From: Clostridium sp. CAG:221
Lineage (GTDB): Bacteria > Bacillota > Clostridia > Clostridiales > Clostridiaceae
Direction of reading: 5' to 3'
DNA: 45,428 nucleotides
Assembly (NCBI GenBank): GCA_000435835.1
Contig: FR883361.1
Span: 1-45,428 of the forward strand
The first letter of the stretch is position 1; every line of letters begins with the position of its first letter. Of the stretch, positions 32,149 through 40,911 are shown piece by piece. Under the pieces are notes generated by a model. That model ran no database searches, was not told where the DNA came from, and was given only the letters and a program-made list of their open reading frames with translations. Made by a program: the position numbers and the translations under genes.

Positions 32149-32172
32149 ATTACTAATTCCTCCTATATATAT

Positions 32173-32601
32173 TTATTTAATTAACTTTTTAAGATAATAT
32201 CTTTTATGCTTCTTTGGACATTCATCTAAAACACCAAATACTTCATATCCATGCTTAATATAAAAATCCTTTGCTTGAAAATCAAAAGTATCCAAATGAA
32301 TCAAATGACATCCTTTTTCTATTGCAATATTTTCAATTTCTTTTAATAACTTTGATCCTAATCCATCTTTTCTATAACCTTCTTCAACCCATAAAACATC
32401 TATATATAAGCAGTTCCAACAATACATTTTGGCAAGTATTCCAGCAATGATATTACCTTTAACATCTTCTACAACTCTATCTATATTTAAAAAGTCATTT
32501 TCTTGTGTACTTGCTACTTTGGATAAATTGTATTCTACTAATTTATCAATAACAAAATCTGCTTCTTCATTACTACATTCTCTTATATCATAATCTTTCA
32601 T
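32173..32601 (-). CDS. GNAT acetyltransferase, 142 aa
   Basis: The N-acetyltransferase fold is readable: LYIDVLWVEEGYRKDGLGSKLLKEIE holds motif A (R-x-x-G-x-G acetyl-CoA loop as RKDGLG). HLDTFDFQAKDFYIKHGYEVFG holds motif B. It is a close relative of the next gene (32633-33046), with the same length, order and C-terminal KRYYLKK ending, so the two look like a tandem duplication. ATG 32601 follows AAGGA. The substrate is unknown. Confidence 0.85.
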   Translation of the reverse strand: MKDYDIRECSNEEADFVIDKLVEYNLSKVASTQENDFLNIDRVVEDVKGNIIAGILAKMYCWNCLYIDVLWVEEGYRKDGLGSKLLKEIENIAIEKGCHLIHLDTFDFQAKDFYIKHGYEVFGVLDECPKKHKRYYLKKLIK

Positions 32602-32632
32602 CACTATTATCCTTTTTCTCTCATATACTTGT

Positions 32633-33046
32633 TTACAGTCTTTTAGTAAAATAATGACGCTTTCCTTCTAATGGATATTCTTCTAAAACAAACTTTTCTT
32701 TATATCCATGTTTTTTATAAAATTCTGGTGCTTGAAAACTAAATGTATCTAAAAATACATACTTACACCCTCGCCCCTTTGCCTCTTCCTCAGCTTTTCT
32801 TAAAATATCACTACCAATACTCTGTCCTCTTAAAGCTTCACTTACCCATAAATATTTTACTGTTAGCCAATTTCCATGAGTATTGCCTATTAAACCTGCT
32901 AAAAGTTCATCATTGTCATCTTTTAAATAAACACCTAAGTCTTGAGGAGTTTTATCTTCTAGTCTTGCCAAATTATATTCTAATAATCCTTGAAATATAA
33001 TTTCTTTATCTTTTGCATTAATTTTATCAGTAACCTTAAAGTCCAT
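32633..33046 (-). CDS. GNAT acetyltransferase, 137 aa
   Basis: Paralogue of the adjacent downstream GNAT. Motif A is VSEALRGQSIGSDILRKAEEEA, and motif B is FLDTFSFQAPEFYKKHGYKEKF. 137 residues, one domain. The pair is co-directional, with a 31-base gap, and belongs to a run of five GNAT genes between 32 and 39 kb. The substrate is unknown; FQAP.FY..HGY is typical of small-molecule or peptide N-acetyltransferases. Confidence 0.86.
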   Translation of the reverse strand: MDFKVTDKINAKDKEIIFQGLLEYNLARLEDKTPQDLGVYLKDDNDELLAGLIGNTHGNWLTVKYLWVSEALRGQSIGSDILRKAEEEAKGRGCKYVFLDTFSFQAPEFYKKHGYKEKFVLEEYPLEGKRHYFTKRL

Positions 33047-33070
33047 TTAAACACTACCCTTACTTTCAAA

Positions 33071-33238
33071 CTAATAATATTTTGCAAAATAATAAATTAC
33101 ATATACCCAACTTAACAGTCCATGTATAATTGCCCATCCAATTGATTTCCATGCAGTATAAGATATTACCATAGCTAAGCATGTCCCAAATGAAATTCCA
33201 CTTTTCACTGCACTATTTCTCTTACTATTATCCACCAT
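33071..33238 (-). CDS. Small membrane protein, 55 aa
   Basis: Starts at ATG 33238 after GAGGTGAAAGGG. An N-terminal polar stretch (DNSKRNSAVKSG) precedes two hydrophobic segments, GISFGTCLAMVISYTAW and GWAIIHGLLSWVYVIYYFA. It ends 24 bases before the GNAT gene at 33046. Its type looks like short clostridial two-helix membrane proteins; function is unknown. Confidence 0.72.
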   Translation of the reverse strand: MVDNSKRNSAVKSGISFGTCLAMVISYTAWKSIGWAIIHGLLSWVYVIYYFAKYY

Positions 33239-33289
33239 CCCTTTCACCTCACAAAATTATATTACTCTTTCAATAAACAAAACATTCTA

Positions 33290-33361
33290 TTATGCTTTAC
33301 AGAAACTCCCCTCAAGGAGTTTCCTCACTCATTTTTAATTCTTAATTCTTCATTTTTCATT
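33290..33361. repeat. AT-rich palindromic element 4 (half element)
   Basis: Core GAAACTCC (33302-33309) and GGAGTTTC (33316-33323), then one arm with TTTTTAATTCTTAATTCTTC. The opposite arm is missing. It lies directly downstream of the DapF-like gene and may act as its terminator. Confidence 0.5.
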
Positions 33362-34227
33362 TACTTAAGGTCTTCAATAAGTTCTCCATTTAAAATTCCT
33401 TCAGCTATTTGTCTAACTTCTCCAGTCATTCTTACATTAAAGTCATCATCTATTTCAATTGTAAGCTCACCACCAAGCATTTTTATTTTTACCTTATTAT
33501 CAATAAGATTTCTTTTTCTTAAAACACAAGCTACTGCACAAGAAGAAGTTCCTGATGCTAAAGTAAATTCTGCTCCTCTTTCCCAAATAAGAATTTCTGC
33601 TTCATTTCTTGAAATAACCTTAGCAAATTGAACATTAATTCTGTTAGGAAACATTTCATGATGTTCTAAGTATCTACCATATTCTTTAATTTCATCTATA
33701 CTTAACTTATCCTTTAAAACAACACAATGGGGATTTCCCATAGATACGCAGTTAACTTCAAATTCTTTTCCATTTGCCATTAGTTTTTTACCTATGGCTT
33801 CTTCAGAATCAAATCTTGTTGGAATTTCCTTTGCGTTAAATATTGCTTGTCCCATATCTACTGTGATTAGTTTAGCTTTTCCAGCCTCAGTAACTTCAAC
33901 AATATCAGCATTAACTAATCCACCTTTAGTTTCAACAGTAAACTGTCTATTTTCTGTAAAGTTATAATCATAAATATACTTGCAGAATATTCTTAATCCA
34001 TTACCGCTCTTTTCAGCTTCAGATCCATCTGGATTATATATTCTAAGACCAAAATCTGCTTTATCTGAAGGAACCTTTAAAAGAATTCCATCTGAACCTA
34101 TACCAAAATTAACATTACAAATCCTTTTTATAGCCTTTTCTGTTAATTGAAAACTGATATTATCACTATCTAAAACTATATATTCATTTCCTAATCCATG
34201 TGTTTTTACAAAAGTATTTTCTTTCAT
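33361..34227 (-). CDS. dapF: Diaminopimelate epimerase homologue with both catalytic Cys replaced by Ser, 288 aa
   Basis: DapF fold with all landmarks: THGLGNEYIVLD, GIGSDGIL, NPDGSEAEKSGNGLR, VSMGNPHCV, IWERGAEFTLASGTSSCA. In known DapF the two active-site thiols sit in CGNG.R and ACGSG.C; here they are Ser74 (KSGNGLR) and Ser225 (ASGTSS), while the ERG and GNPH residues are kept. DapF epimerises LL- to meso-diaminopimelate by two-base chemistry that needs these thiols. The gene is not in a dap operon. It may be a family variant, an enzyme with other chemistry, or inactive. Confidence 0.82.
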   Translation of the reverse strand: MKENTFVKTHGLGNEYIVLDSDNISFQLTEKAIKRICNVNFGIGSDGILLKVPSDKADFGLRIYNPDGSEAEKSGNGLRIFCKYIYDYNFTENRQFTVETKGGLVNADIVEVTEAGKAKLITVDMGQAIFNAKEIPTRFDSEEAIGKKLMANGKEFEVNCVSMGNPHCVVLKDKLSIDEIKEYGRYLEHHEMFPNRINVQFAKVISRNEAEILIWERGAEFTLASGTSSCAVACVLRKRNLIDNKVKIKMLGGELTIEIDDDFNVRMTGEVRQIAEGILNGELIEDLK

Positions 34228-34257
34228 TTTTTCTTCCCCTTTTATTTATGCTTATTG

Positions 34258-34785
34258 CTATTTATTTAAATTAATCCAATATCTTTGAACTATTTCATCT
34301 TCTTCATTTACTTCATTTTCTAATACCCCACCTTGGCTTTTAATGGTACTAGCAGAAGCTATATTTTCTTTATCACAGGTGATTAGCACTTTATCTAATC
34401 CCATTTCTCTGCATTTTCCTAAGGCTTGTCCTAACATTTCTTTTGCATAACCTTTTCTTCTTTCACTTTTTCTAATGCTATAGCCAATATGTCCACCAAA
34501 ATTAAATAAATATTCATTTAGCTTATGCCTTATATCTATCATTCCTAGCAATTTGTCATCTTCTACCCTTACAGCTAAATAAGTAGATGATGGAACAAAG
34601 CCTTGCCTTACTGTTTCTTCAAATGAATTGTCAACTATTGCCTTCAACCATTCTTCAAAGTTTTCAGCTTTTCCTAAGCCTGCTGTACCATGTAAAATTT
34701 CATTATTATTATCAAATTCATCTTTATATTCTAAAACTTGTTCTCTAAAATTTTCACTAACTTCAACTAATTTTAAAATTCCCAT
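34258..34785 (-). CDS. GNAT acetyltransferase, 175 aa
   Basis: GNAT fold with GHIGYSIRKSERRKGYAKEMLGQALGKC as strand 4 plus motif A (RRKGYA), and VLITCDKENIASASTIKSQGGVLE as motif B. The N-terminus (about 1-70) is helical. It resembles the YjdJ/Ne-acetyltransferase proteins of clostridia and bacilli. It lies 30 bases upstream of the DapF homologue on the same strand and could be its operon partner. The substrate is unknown. Confidence 0.86.
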   Translation of the reverse strand: MGILKLVEVSENFREQVLEYKDEFDNNNEILHGTAGLGKAENFEEWLKAIVDNSFEETVRQGFVPSSTYLAVRVEDDKLLGMIDIRHKLNEYLFNFGGHIGYSIRKSERRKGYAKEMLGQALGKCREMGLDKVLITCDKENIASASTIKSQGGVLENEVNEEDEIVQRYWINLNK

Positions 34786-34825
34786 CTTATACCCCTTTTC
34801 TTATTTCAAATTCTATAATGTTAAA

Positions 34826-35281
34826 TTATTTTCTTATCATCCTATAAAATTCACCTTCTCCAATTGTAGTAGTTTTCCTTAATTTCTTCTCAATTACAAA
34901 ACCAGCTTTCTTATAACAATTAATAACTCTTTTATTCCATGTTCTAACTTCCAAATATAATGGCTTCAGAGGATATAATTCTTTAGAAATTTTATAAGCT
35001 GTATCTAAGATCATCCTCCCATACCCCTGGTTACAGTACTGCGGGTTTACACCAATGCCTATAAACACTTTATTTTCTTCCTCAAAAATATTAATAAAAC
35101 CAACTAAAGTCTCCCCATCATAATAAGAGTAAAAATTCTTTTCTATTGCTGGATTACAAAAACTCTGCTTATTTTTCAATAGCTCCTCATATGGTGAAAA
35201 ATTATAGATAGCATACTCATCAGGATACTGCCAATTACATATTTCTTTTTTATCACTTTCTGTAGTCAAATTATATTTCAC
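34826..35281 (-). CDS. GNAT acetyltransferase (RimI/RimJ-like), 151 aa
   Basis: Short GNAT protein. An aromatic N-terminal part (CNWQYPDEYAIYNFSPYEELL) precedes GIGVNPQYCNQGYGRMILDTAY (motif A, with QGYG as acetyl-CoA loop) and YLEVRTWNKRVINCYKKAGF (motif B). It initiates at GTG 35281 behind AAGGTGAG. The substrate is unknown; the motif is close to ribosomal-protein acetyltransferases. Confidence 0.85.
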   Translation of the reverse strand: MKYNLTTESDKKEICNWQYPDEYAIYNFSPYEELLKNKQSFCNPAIEKNFYSYYDGETLVGFINIFEEENKVFIGIGVNPQYCNQGYGRMILDTAYKISKELYPLKPLYLEVRTWNKRVINCYKKAGFVIEKKLRKTTTIGEGEFYRMIRK

Positions 35282-35343
35282 TCTCTCACCTTACTTTATA
35301 TCTCTTTTATGTTATATATTAACATATTACTGTGGTATTTTAC

Positions 35344-35379
35344 AAAAAAAAATCAGCAACTGGCTATGTTACTGATTTT
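35344..35379 (-). terminator. Terminator of the dGTPase gene
   Basis: AAAATCAGCAAC and GTTACTGATTTT pair with one mismatch around TGGCTAT. On the minus strand nine T follow. Confidence 0.85.
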
Positions 35380-35434
35380 AACTTTATTCTTTATCTAATT
35401 CATTTATCACTGTCCATTCAAAATTTATAACTAT

Positions 35435-36871
35435 CTAGGCCTTCATCCCATTTATTTCCTCATATAAATAAGCTGCATAAGAATCTGTCATGCCACATAT
35501 AAAATCCGTTACTAATAATAATCTTGAATATTCTTCACTGCATTCTTTTTGTTCAATATTATTTTCACATACAAACCTATAATTTTTTGAAATAAGTGAA
35601 TAAAGCTTCCCATCATAACCTTTATAAGGTTTAACTTCTTTATTAAGTGCTGCTGGTACAAAGATATCTAAAAGATTATGAATTATATTATAGCCAACTA
35701 TTTCATTTGCCACTATTTTTTCATTGGTATATACATATTCTTTTGATATACTTCTTAAAAATAAAGATATCTTATTAGCTTTTGAGTTGCTTATTAAATC
35801 ACCTTCATAAACTCCATCCATAATTTCATCATAAGAATTAATAAACTCTTCAATAACTGAATCTTTTAAATATCTATTAAGCTTAATAATAAATGATTTT
35901 AATGCATATTCTCCTGGATCTTCATATCCATATTCCTCTTTTGCTATATTATAATTTTTAGAAAGATAAAATGATAAGCTTTCTTCTAGTGTTTTTTCTT
36001 CATATCCCTCTTCTTTAATAAATTCTTCATATTTCATTTTAAAAATATCATGTGTTATTATCTTTTTATTAAATGCATCTTCCAAATCCCCTAAAAGATA
36101 TGCTATATCATCAGCTGCTTCTAAAATATATACAAGAGGATTTCTACACTTCCATATATCAGTATCTTCCGCTATTTCTTTAAATATCTTTTCCTCTGCT
36201 TTATAATATCCAATCTTTTTTAAATTACTATTTTCTTTATCTAAAGATGAAATAGGATATTTTATTATTGCACTTAATACACCTGTTGTTAAGTTCATGC
36301 CATATCTATCAATAACAAAATGTAATTTTGTTAATATTCTAAGTCCTTGAGCATTACCTTCAAAGTTTAATAAATCTAAAGCTTCTTGTTTATCTAAATT
36401 AAAATCATATTTATCATACTTAAAATTATAGCTTCCATCTTCATTTTTACATAATTTATTTTTAAACCACTCTCTAATGGCTACCTCTCCAAAATGACCA
36501 AAAGGTGGGTTTCCCAAATCATGTATTAGTCCTGCACATGCTAAAATATTACTTATATCTTCAACCATGGATATGGTTACCTTTTCCTCATAATTTATGG
36601 TTTTTTTCACTAACCTACTACCTATACTAATACCTAATGACTTTCCTATAGATGAAACTTCTAATGAATGAGTAAGCCTGGTTCTTACGAAGTCAAGCTT
36701 TTCTAAGGGAAATACTTGTGCTTTATCTTGAAGTCTTCTAAAAGATGCACTAAAAAGAATTCGATCATAATCATTTTCAAACTCATCCCTACAATCTGAA
36801 CTCTTCTTATTGATTTTATAATCTCTTATTCTTTTCTTATTTAAAATTTTTTCCCATTTAAATTTGCTCAT
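35435..36871 (-). CDS. dgt: Deoxyguanosinetriphosphate triphosphohydrolase-like protein, 478 aa
   Basis: HD-domain nucleotidohydrolase that cleaves dNTPs to nucleoside and triphosphate. The N-terminus has SASFRRLQDKAQVFPLE, FVRTRLTHSLEVSSIGKSLG (first metal His), LIHDLGNPPFGHFGE (HD motif) and LEAADDIAYLLGDLEDA (last metal Asp). 478 aa is in the longer Dgt range. ATG 36871 is used with GAGG; a TTG upstream is frame extension. It is monocistronic with its own terminator. Confidence 0.92.
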   Translation of the reverse strand: MSKFKWEKILNKKRIRDYKINKKSSDCRDEFENDYDRILFSASFRRLQDKAQVFPLEKLDFVRTRLTHSLEVSSIGKSLGISIGSRLVKKTINYEEKVTISMVEDISNILACAGLIHDLGNPPFGHFGEVAIREWFKNKLCKNEDGSYNFKYDKYDFNLDKQEALDLLNFEGNAQGLRILTKLHFVIDRYGMNLTTGVLSAIIKYPISSLDKENSNLKKIGYYKAEEKIFKEIAEDTDIWKCRNPLVYILEAADDIAYLLGDLEDAFNKKIITHDIFKMKYEEFIKEEGYEEKTLEESLSFYLSKNYNIAKEEYGYEDPGEYALKSFIIKLNRYLKDSVIEEFINSYDEIMDGVYEGDLISNSKANKISLFLRSISKEYVYTNEKIVANEIVGYNIIHNLLDIFVPAALNKEVKPYKGYDGKLYSLISKNYRFVCENNIEQKECSEEYSRLLLVTDFICGMTDSYAAYLYEEINGMKA

Positions 36872-36962
36872 TTTTAACCTCACCAATACTTTAACTTATA
36901 TAATAGTTTTTCAATTTAACTTTTTTCTTATGCAAAAATTTCTTTACTTTTAAAGCAAAAAA

Positions 36963-36991
36963 ATAGTGATTTTCCTAAGAAAATCACTACT
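36963..36991 (-). terminator. Terminator overlapping the DUF5808 gene end
   Basis: AGTGATTTTC and GAAAATCACT form a perfect 10-bp stem around CTAA (36965-36988), followed on the minus strand by T-runs. The gene's TAG stop lies at the stem base. Confidence 0.85.
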
Positions 36992-38369
36992 TCTTATTTA
37001 TCACTGCAATAATTTCATCATAATATCTTAAAGTGTCTTCCTTATCTTCACCGTTAATAAAGATTTGCTCATTATCACTTTCAATTAGTATATACGGTTT
37101 AACATCATTATAAATATACAGCTTACACTTTCCATAACCTTCTACATTGAAATTACCAACGGAATATTCATCCATTCCTATTCCATTTGTCCTTAACTTC
37201 ACTTTAAGTTTATCTATTATTTCAACTTTTTCAATATCTTTTATTTTCAATTCAGTGCCATATAATGGTGCATTTATCTTTACAACATCATCATTTATTT
37301 TCATATTAAATCCATAAAATTCAAAAGATATCATCATTAATATAATAGCTAGTACACTTACTGCTGCAAGAATATTTTCACCATAAGTTATAAGTCTTCC
37401 TTTTTTAGTAGCTAAATTATATACAGGCTTTATTCCTATTCTTCCTTCCACTACTACCCTACTATCATAAGGATTTTTATAAAATATTCCATTAATCCAA
37501 TAATCATCACTATCTACATAAATGGGATTTTTTGCACTTGAAATAAGTTTATTTTGTATATTAATAATTCGTCTGTGACCATAAACTATCCCTAAAACAA
37601 TTACTACAACTGGTAAAGTTATGGCAAATAAAAAGGCATTTTTATTTATTCTTGGCAATAGCATAAATACATATATAATGGTATTAGTGATACTTTGTAA
37701 TATTGCTAATAATATATAAACAATACTCCAGGTTCTCTTATAAATCTTATTACAAGCAATATTTATTTCACTTTCATCACAATAAACAATAGTTCTACCT
37801 TTAACATAAGTCATATATATTATAAAAAGAATAATGGTTCCAGCTATTGAACTACCTGTACATATAGCCGCTATGCTAAAATATTCATTTTTATTAATTA
37901 AATTTAATATAAAAGGAATAACTCCTATAAATAAAGCTAAAAGAAAGAACCACTTTGATATAGGCATTTTACTCTTTGTTTCATTCAGCTCTATATCCAT
38001 ATTTGAAATATGCTTATTAGGTAAAAGCCAATGATTTTTTCTTTTCACTTCTTTTAATTTACCATTGTACTTACAAATCACCTTATAATAGATATAGTAA
38101 AATAATGCAAACCATAAAAACCATCCAATTAATAGCCATACAGTTCTTATAAACATCAGTGGAAAATAAACGACAATTGCTAGTACCGATAATATTTTTA
38201 TACTATACATAAATTCTTTTGTAATCTTTGTTACTTCCATGTTGCTTAATTCTAATGGCGGAATCATTACCCCTAATATAATATTTTTATTTGGCTTTGC
38301 TGCACTTTGTGCCTCCCAGTAACATACCGCTATAATTATTAATGATGTAATCAGCATTACAATATTCAT
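36987..38369 (-). CDS. DUF5808/DUF1648-type membrane protein, 460 aa
   Basis: Multi-pass membrane protein with about nine hydrophobic segments. The block YWINGIFYKNPYDSRVVVEGRIG near residue 290 is the DUF5808 signature, a region common at the end of B. subtilis YhdP/SdpI-related proteins. A C-terminal hydrophilic part of about 100 aa (ELKIKDIEKVEIIDKL and DNEQIFINGEDKEDT) looks like a PH-like sensing domain. Function is unknown. It is flanked by terminators and looks monocistronic. Confidence 0.8.
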   Translation of the reverse strand: MNIVMLITSLIIIAVCYWEAQSAAKPNKNIILGVMIPPLELSNMEVTKITKEFMYSIKILSVLAIVVYFPLMFIRTVWLLIGWFLWFALFYYIYYKVICKYNGKLKEVKRKNHWLLPNKHISNMDIELNETKSKMPISKWFFLLALFIGVIPFILNLINKNEYFSIAAICTGSSIAGTIILFIIYMTYVKGRTIVYCDESEINIACNKIYKRTWSIVYILLAILQSITNTIIYVFMLLPRINKNAFLFAITLPVVVIVLGIVYGHRRIINIQNKLISSAKNPIYVDSDDYWINGIFYKNPYDSRVVVEGRIGIKPVYNLATKKGRLITYGENILAAVSVLAIILMMISFEFYGFNMKINDDVVKINAPLYGTELKIKDIEKVEIIDKLKVKLRTNGIGMDEYSVGNFNVEGYGKCKLYIYNDVKPYILIESDNEQIFINGEDKEDTLRYYDEIIAVINKK

Positions 38370-38462
38370 AACTCTCTCCTACCTCTCTCCAGTTGAAGCT
38401 AATTCATTGTCTATATAGAGAATAAATAACTTCATAAACTTTTCATCATATTGTATTTAGAT

Positions 38463-39026
38463 TTATTTTTGAAGTTTCTTAGCTACAACGTATCTTCTCA
38501 ATCCACCATATTTCAACTTGTCCTTTTTTATTTCATAGCCAAGATCTAAGAAGCTTTTTAAACTATATTTATTATAAGGAGAAACAGTGGCACATAATAG
38601 CTTATCATTATTATTTTTTGATATCCTTTCTAATTCAAGACAAATCTTCTTTTGCAGTGAATTTCCTCTGTACTCTGGTGAAACCACCGTTGATTCAATT
38701 TGTCCTACTGATAACAATTCCTCTTTAGCCATTTCCAAATCATAACCATAGTTATTTTCTCTATGTCCTAGTTTACCATATACACCCATAGCTATAAGTT
38801 CATTGCTTTCACTTTCATAGCATCCAATTACATTACCTAATTCTTTAATGTATAAAAGGAATTCGTCTTCCTCTGATGGTGCAAATAATTGCTTATCTTC
38901 CAATGCATCTATAACAATTTTCTGTAATCTCATTATATCCTTAATATCTTTTTCTTCTAGAAGCTTAAACTGACCTTGTAGTATTACTCCATCTTTTCTT
39001 TTTATCTCAAGTATTTCTCCCATCAT
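38463..39026 (-). CDS. GNAT acetyltransferase, 187 aa
   Basis: GNAT fold with an N-terminal ILQGQFKLLEEKDIKDIMRL opening, VGQIESTVVSPEYRGNSLQKKICLELE as motif A (PEYRGNSL) and LLCATVSPYNKYSLKSFLDLGY as motif B. Such proteins resemble clostridial GNATs near lipid and antibiotic-resistance genes, but the substrate is not known. ATG 39026 follows AGGAG. It sits next to the heme operon, separated by the terminator at 39124-39150. Confidence 0.84.
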   Translation of the reverse strand: MMGEILEIKRKDGVILQGQFKLLEEKDIKDIMRLQKIVIDALEDKQLFAPSEEDEFLLYIKELGNVIGCYESESNELIAMGVYGKLGHRENNYGYDLEMAKEELLSVGQIESTVVSPEYRGNSLQKKICLELERISKNNNDKLLCATVSPYNKYSLKSFLDLGYEIKKDKLKYGGLRRYVVAKKLQK

Positions 39027-39123
39027 AAACTACTCCTTAAAATTTATTTTTTATTACATATTTGTTATTATATCACAATCATTATATTATTATTTATACC
39101 TTTTATTATATTAAAAACAGCAA

Positions 39124-39150
39124 AAAGAATTGCGTTAAACGCAATTCTTT
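39124..39150 (-). terminator. Terminator of the heme uptake operon
   Basis: AAAGAATTGCG and CGCAATTCTTT pair around TTAAA, and on the minus strand TTTTTGCTG follows. The ATPase stop codon (39135-39137) lies in the loop. Confidence 0.85.
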
Positions 39151-39920
39151 TCTCTTTTCATTGGTACAAAGTACACATTATCTTTTTGATTACTTAAGAA
39201 TCCACCTATATTATAAACATCATTTAATAAATTCATACTTATTACTTCACTTGCTTTGCCTATTTTAATAAGCTGACCATTTTTCATAACCATAATATTA
39301 TCACTATATGTTAATGCTTGATTTATATCATGCAAGACCATTACTATAGTTAATCCATCTTCTTCCTTTAATTCCTTTATAAGCTCCAACAATTCTATTT
39401 GATGATAAATATCTAAATATGTAGTAGGCTCATCTAAAAATAATATCTTACTTTTTTGAGCTAAAGCCATGGCTATAAAGACTCTTTGTCGTTCTCCACC
39501 GGACATGCTCATGACTTCCTTGTGCTGTAATTTTGCAAGTCCAGTCCTTTCAATTGCCCACTGGACTATTTCTTCGTCTTCCTTAACATTCTTTTGGAAA
39601 TACTTTTTATGTGGCATTCTTCCATATGCTATAAGCTCTTTTACTGTTATGTCATCGGGTACAGTATTTTGTTGGTGTACAGTGGCAATTTCCTTAGCAA
39701 TATCCCTATACTTCATGTTATTAATATTTTTATCATTAATGATGATTTCACCATCTGAAATCTTATTTAGTCCACATAATAAACTTAGCACTGTAGATTT
39801 TCCACTACCGTTTGGGCCAAGTATTGTGGTTATTTTTCCTTTTTCAATATTAAAGGTTAAATCTTTAATAAATTCTTTTTTCTTATCATAAGTAAAAGCT
39901 ATTTTATTTGCATTGATCAT
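39135..39920 (-). CDS. Heme/iron ABC transporter ATP-binding protein, 261 aa
   Basis: FecE/FhuC-type ATPase. It has Walker A GPNGSGKST (about 31-39), Q-loop VHQQNTVPDD, signature MSGGERQR and Walker B ILFLDEPTTYLD. It ends with the His-switch VLHDINQ. ATG 39920 overlaps the permease stop codon (ATGA), which argues for translational coupling; an upstream in-frame start adds 18 residues without support. Last gene of the NEAT-IsdE operon. Confidence 0.92.
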   Translation of the reverse strand: MINANKIAFTYDKKKEFIKDLTFNIEKGKITTILGPNGSGKSTVLSLLCGLNKISDGEIIINDKNINNMKYRDIAKEIATVHQQNTVPDDITVKELIAYGRMPHKKYFQKNVKEDEEIVQWAIERTGLAKLQHKEVMSMSGGERQRVFIAMALAQKSKILFLDEPTTYLDIYHQIELLELIKELKEEDGLTIVMVLHDINQALTYSDNIMVMKNGQLIKIGKASEVISMNLLNDVYNIGGFLSNQKDNVYFVPMKREKNCV

Positions 39921-40909
39921 TTTAAGTCGCTCCTTCTTAAAAGATATAAGAAAAATGGTGCTCCTATTATACAAGTTACAACGCCAACTGGTATTTCATA
40001 TGGCTTCATGATAATTCTTCCCAGTGTATCTGCAAATAACACTAAGAAAGCTCCTAAGATTCCACTACAAGGAATTAAATACTTATGATCAGATCCTACT
40101 ATTATTCTACATATATGTGGAACAACCAATCCTACAAAGGAAATAACACCACCTATTGCCGTTGAGATACTTGCTAAAAATACAGCAATTAAAGTAACTA
40201 AAATCATATATAAATCGCTATTAAAACCTAAGCTTTTAGCGTTCTTACTTCCTAGAAGAAGAACATTGCATATCTTGCTTGTACATATGGCTAAGATAAT
40301 TCCTATAATTGAGTATGGCAATAACATATATACATTATCCCAATTAACTGTAGCTAAGCTTCCCGTGATCCACTTTTGTATATTACTTGCTCCAAGTCCA
40401 GCACTTACAGTAAACATTGATGAAAGCCCACCTAAAAGTGCATTACAAGCTGCTCCTGCTAGAACTATCCTTATAGGCGATAAACCCTTTTTATAAGCCA
40501 TCAAATAAACAATAGCACAACATACAAGCCCTCCTAAGAATCCAAATATAGGTCTCATTGTGGTTACACTTGGTACAAATACCATAAAAAACACCGTTAT
40601 AGCGCAAGCACCAGATGAAATACCTGTAATATATGGATCAGCTAAGGGATTTCTTATTACTGCTTGCAAAAGTACTCCTGAAATAGCTAGATTGGCTCCA
40701 ATAAGTACTGCTATTATTACTCTAGGCATTCTTAAATCCTTTATTATGCCAACATTGCCAGTACTTTCTCCTGATAACATTCCCTTGATTAGTTCAGTAA
40801 AGCTTATATCTATGCTTCCTAATCTTAATGAAATCAAGATAGTTACCATCAATACTATCAACAAAGAGAAAATAAAAGCAATTTTAGTTTTTTTACTTAA
40901 AACCTTCAT
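39917..40909 (-). CDS. Iron/heme ABC transporter permease (FecCD family), 330 aa
   Basis: BtuC-type permease with about ten transmembrane segments. Landmarks include LRMPRVIIAVLIGANLAISG near the N-terminus, the ADPYITGISSGA loop, GGVISFVGLVVPHICR near the C-terminus and a final GAPFFLYLLRR. Single-gene homodimeric importer type. It lies 2 bases after the IsdE-like gene and overlaps the ATPase gene by 4 bases. Confidence 0.93.
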   Translation of the reverse strand: MKVLSKKTKIAFIFSLLIVLMVTILISLRLGSIDISFTELIKGMLSGESTGNVGIIKDLRMPRVIIAVLIGANLAISGVLLQAVIRNPLADPYITGISSGACAITVFFMVFVPSVTTMRPIFGFLGGLVCCAIVYLMAYKKGLSPIRIVLAGAACNALLGGLSSMFTVSAGLGASNIQKWITGSLATVNWDNVYMLLPYSIIGIILAICTSKICNVLLLGSKNAKSLGFNSDLYMILVTLIAVFLASISTAIGGVISFVGLVVPHICRIIVGSDHKYLIPCSGILGAFLVLFADTLGRIIMKPYEIPVGVVTCIIGAPFFLYLLRRSDLK

Positions 40910-40911
40910 CC

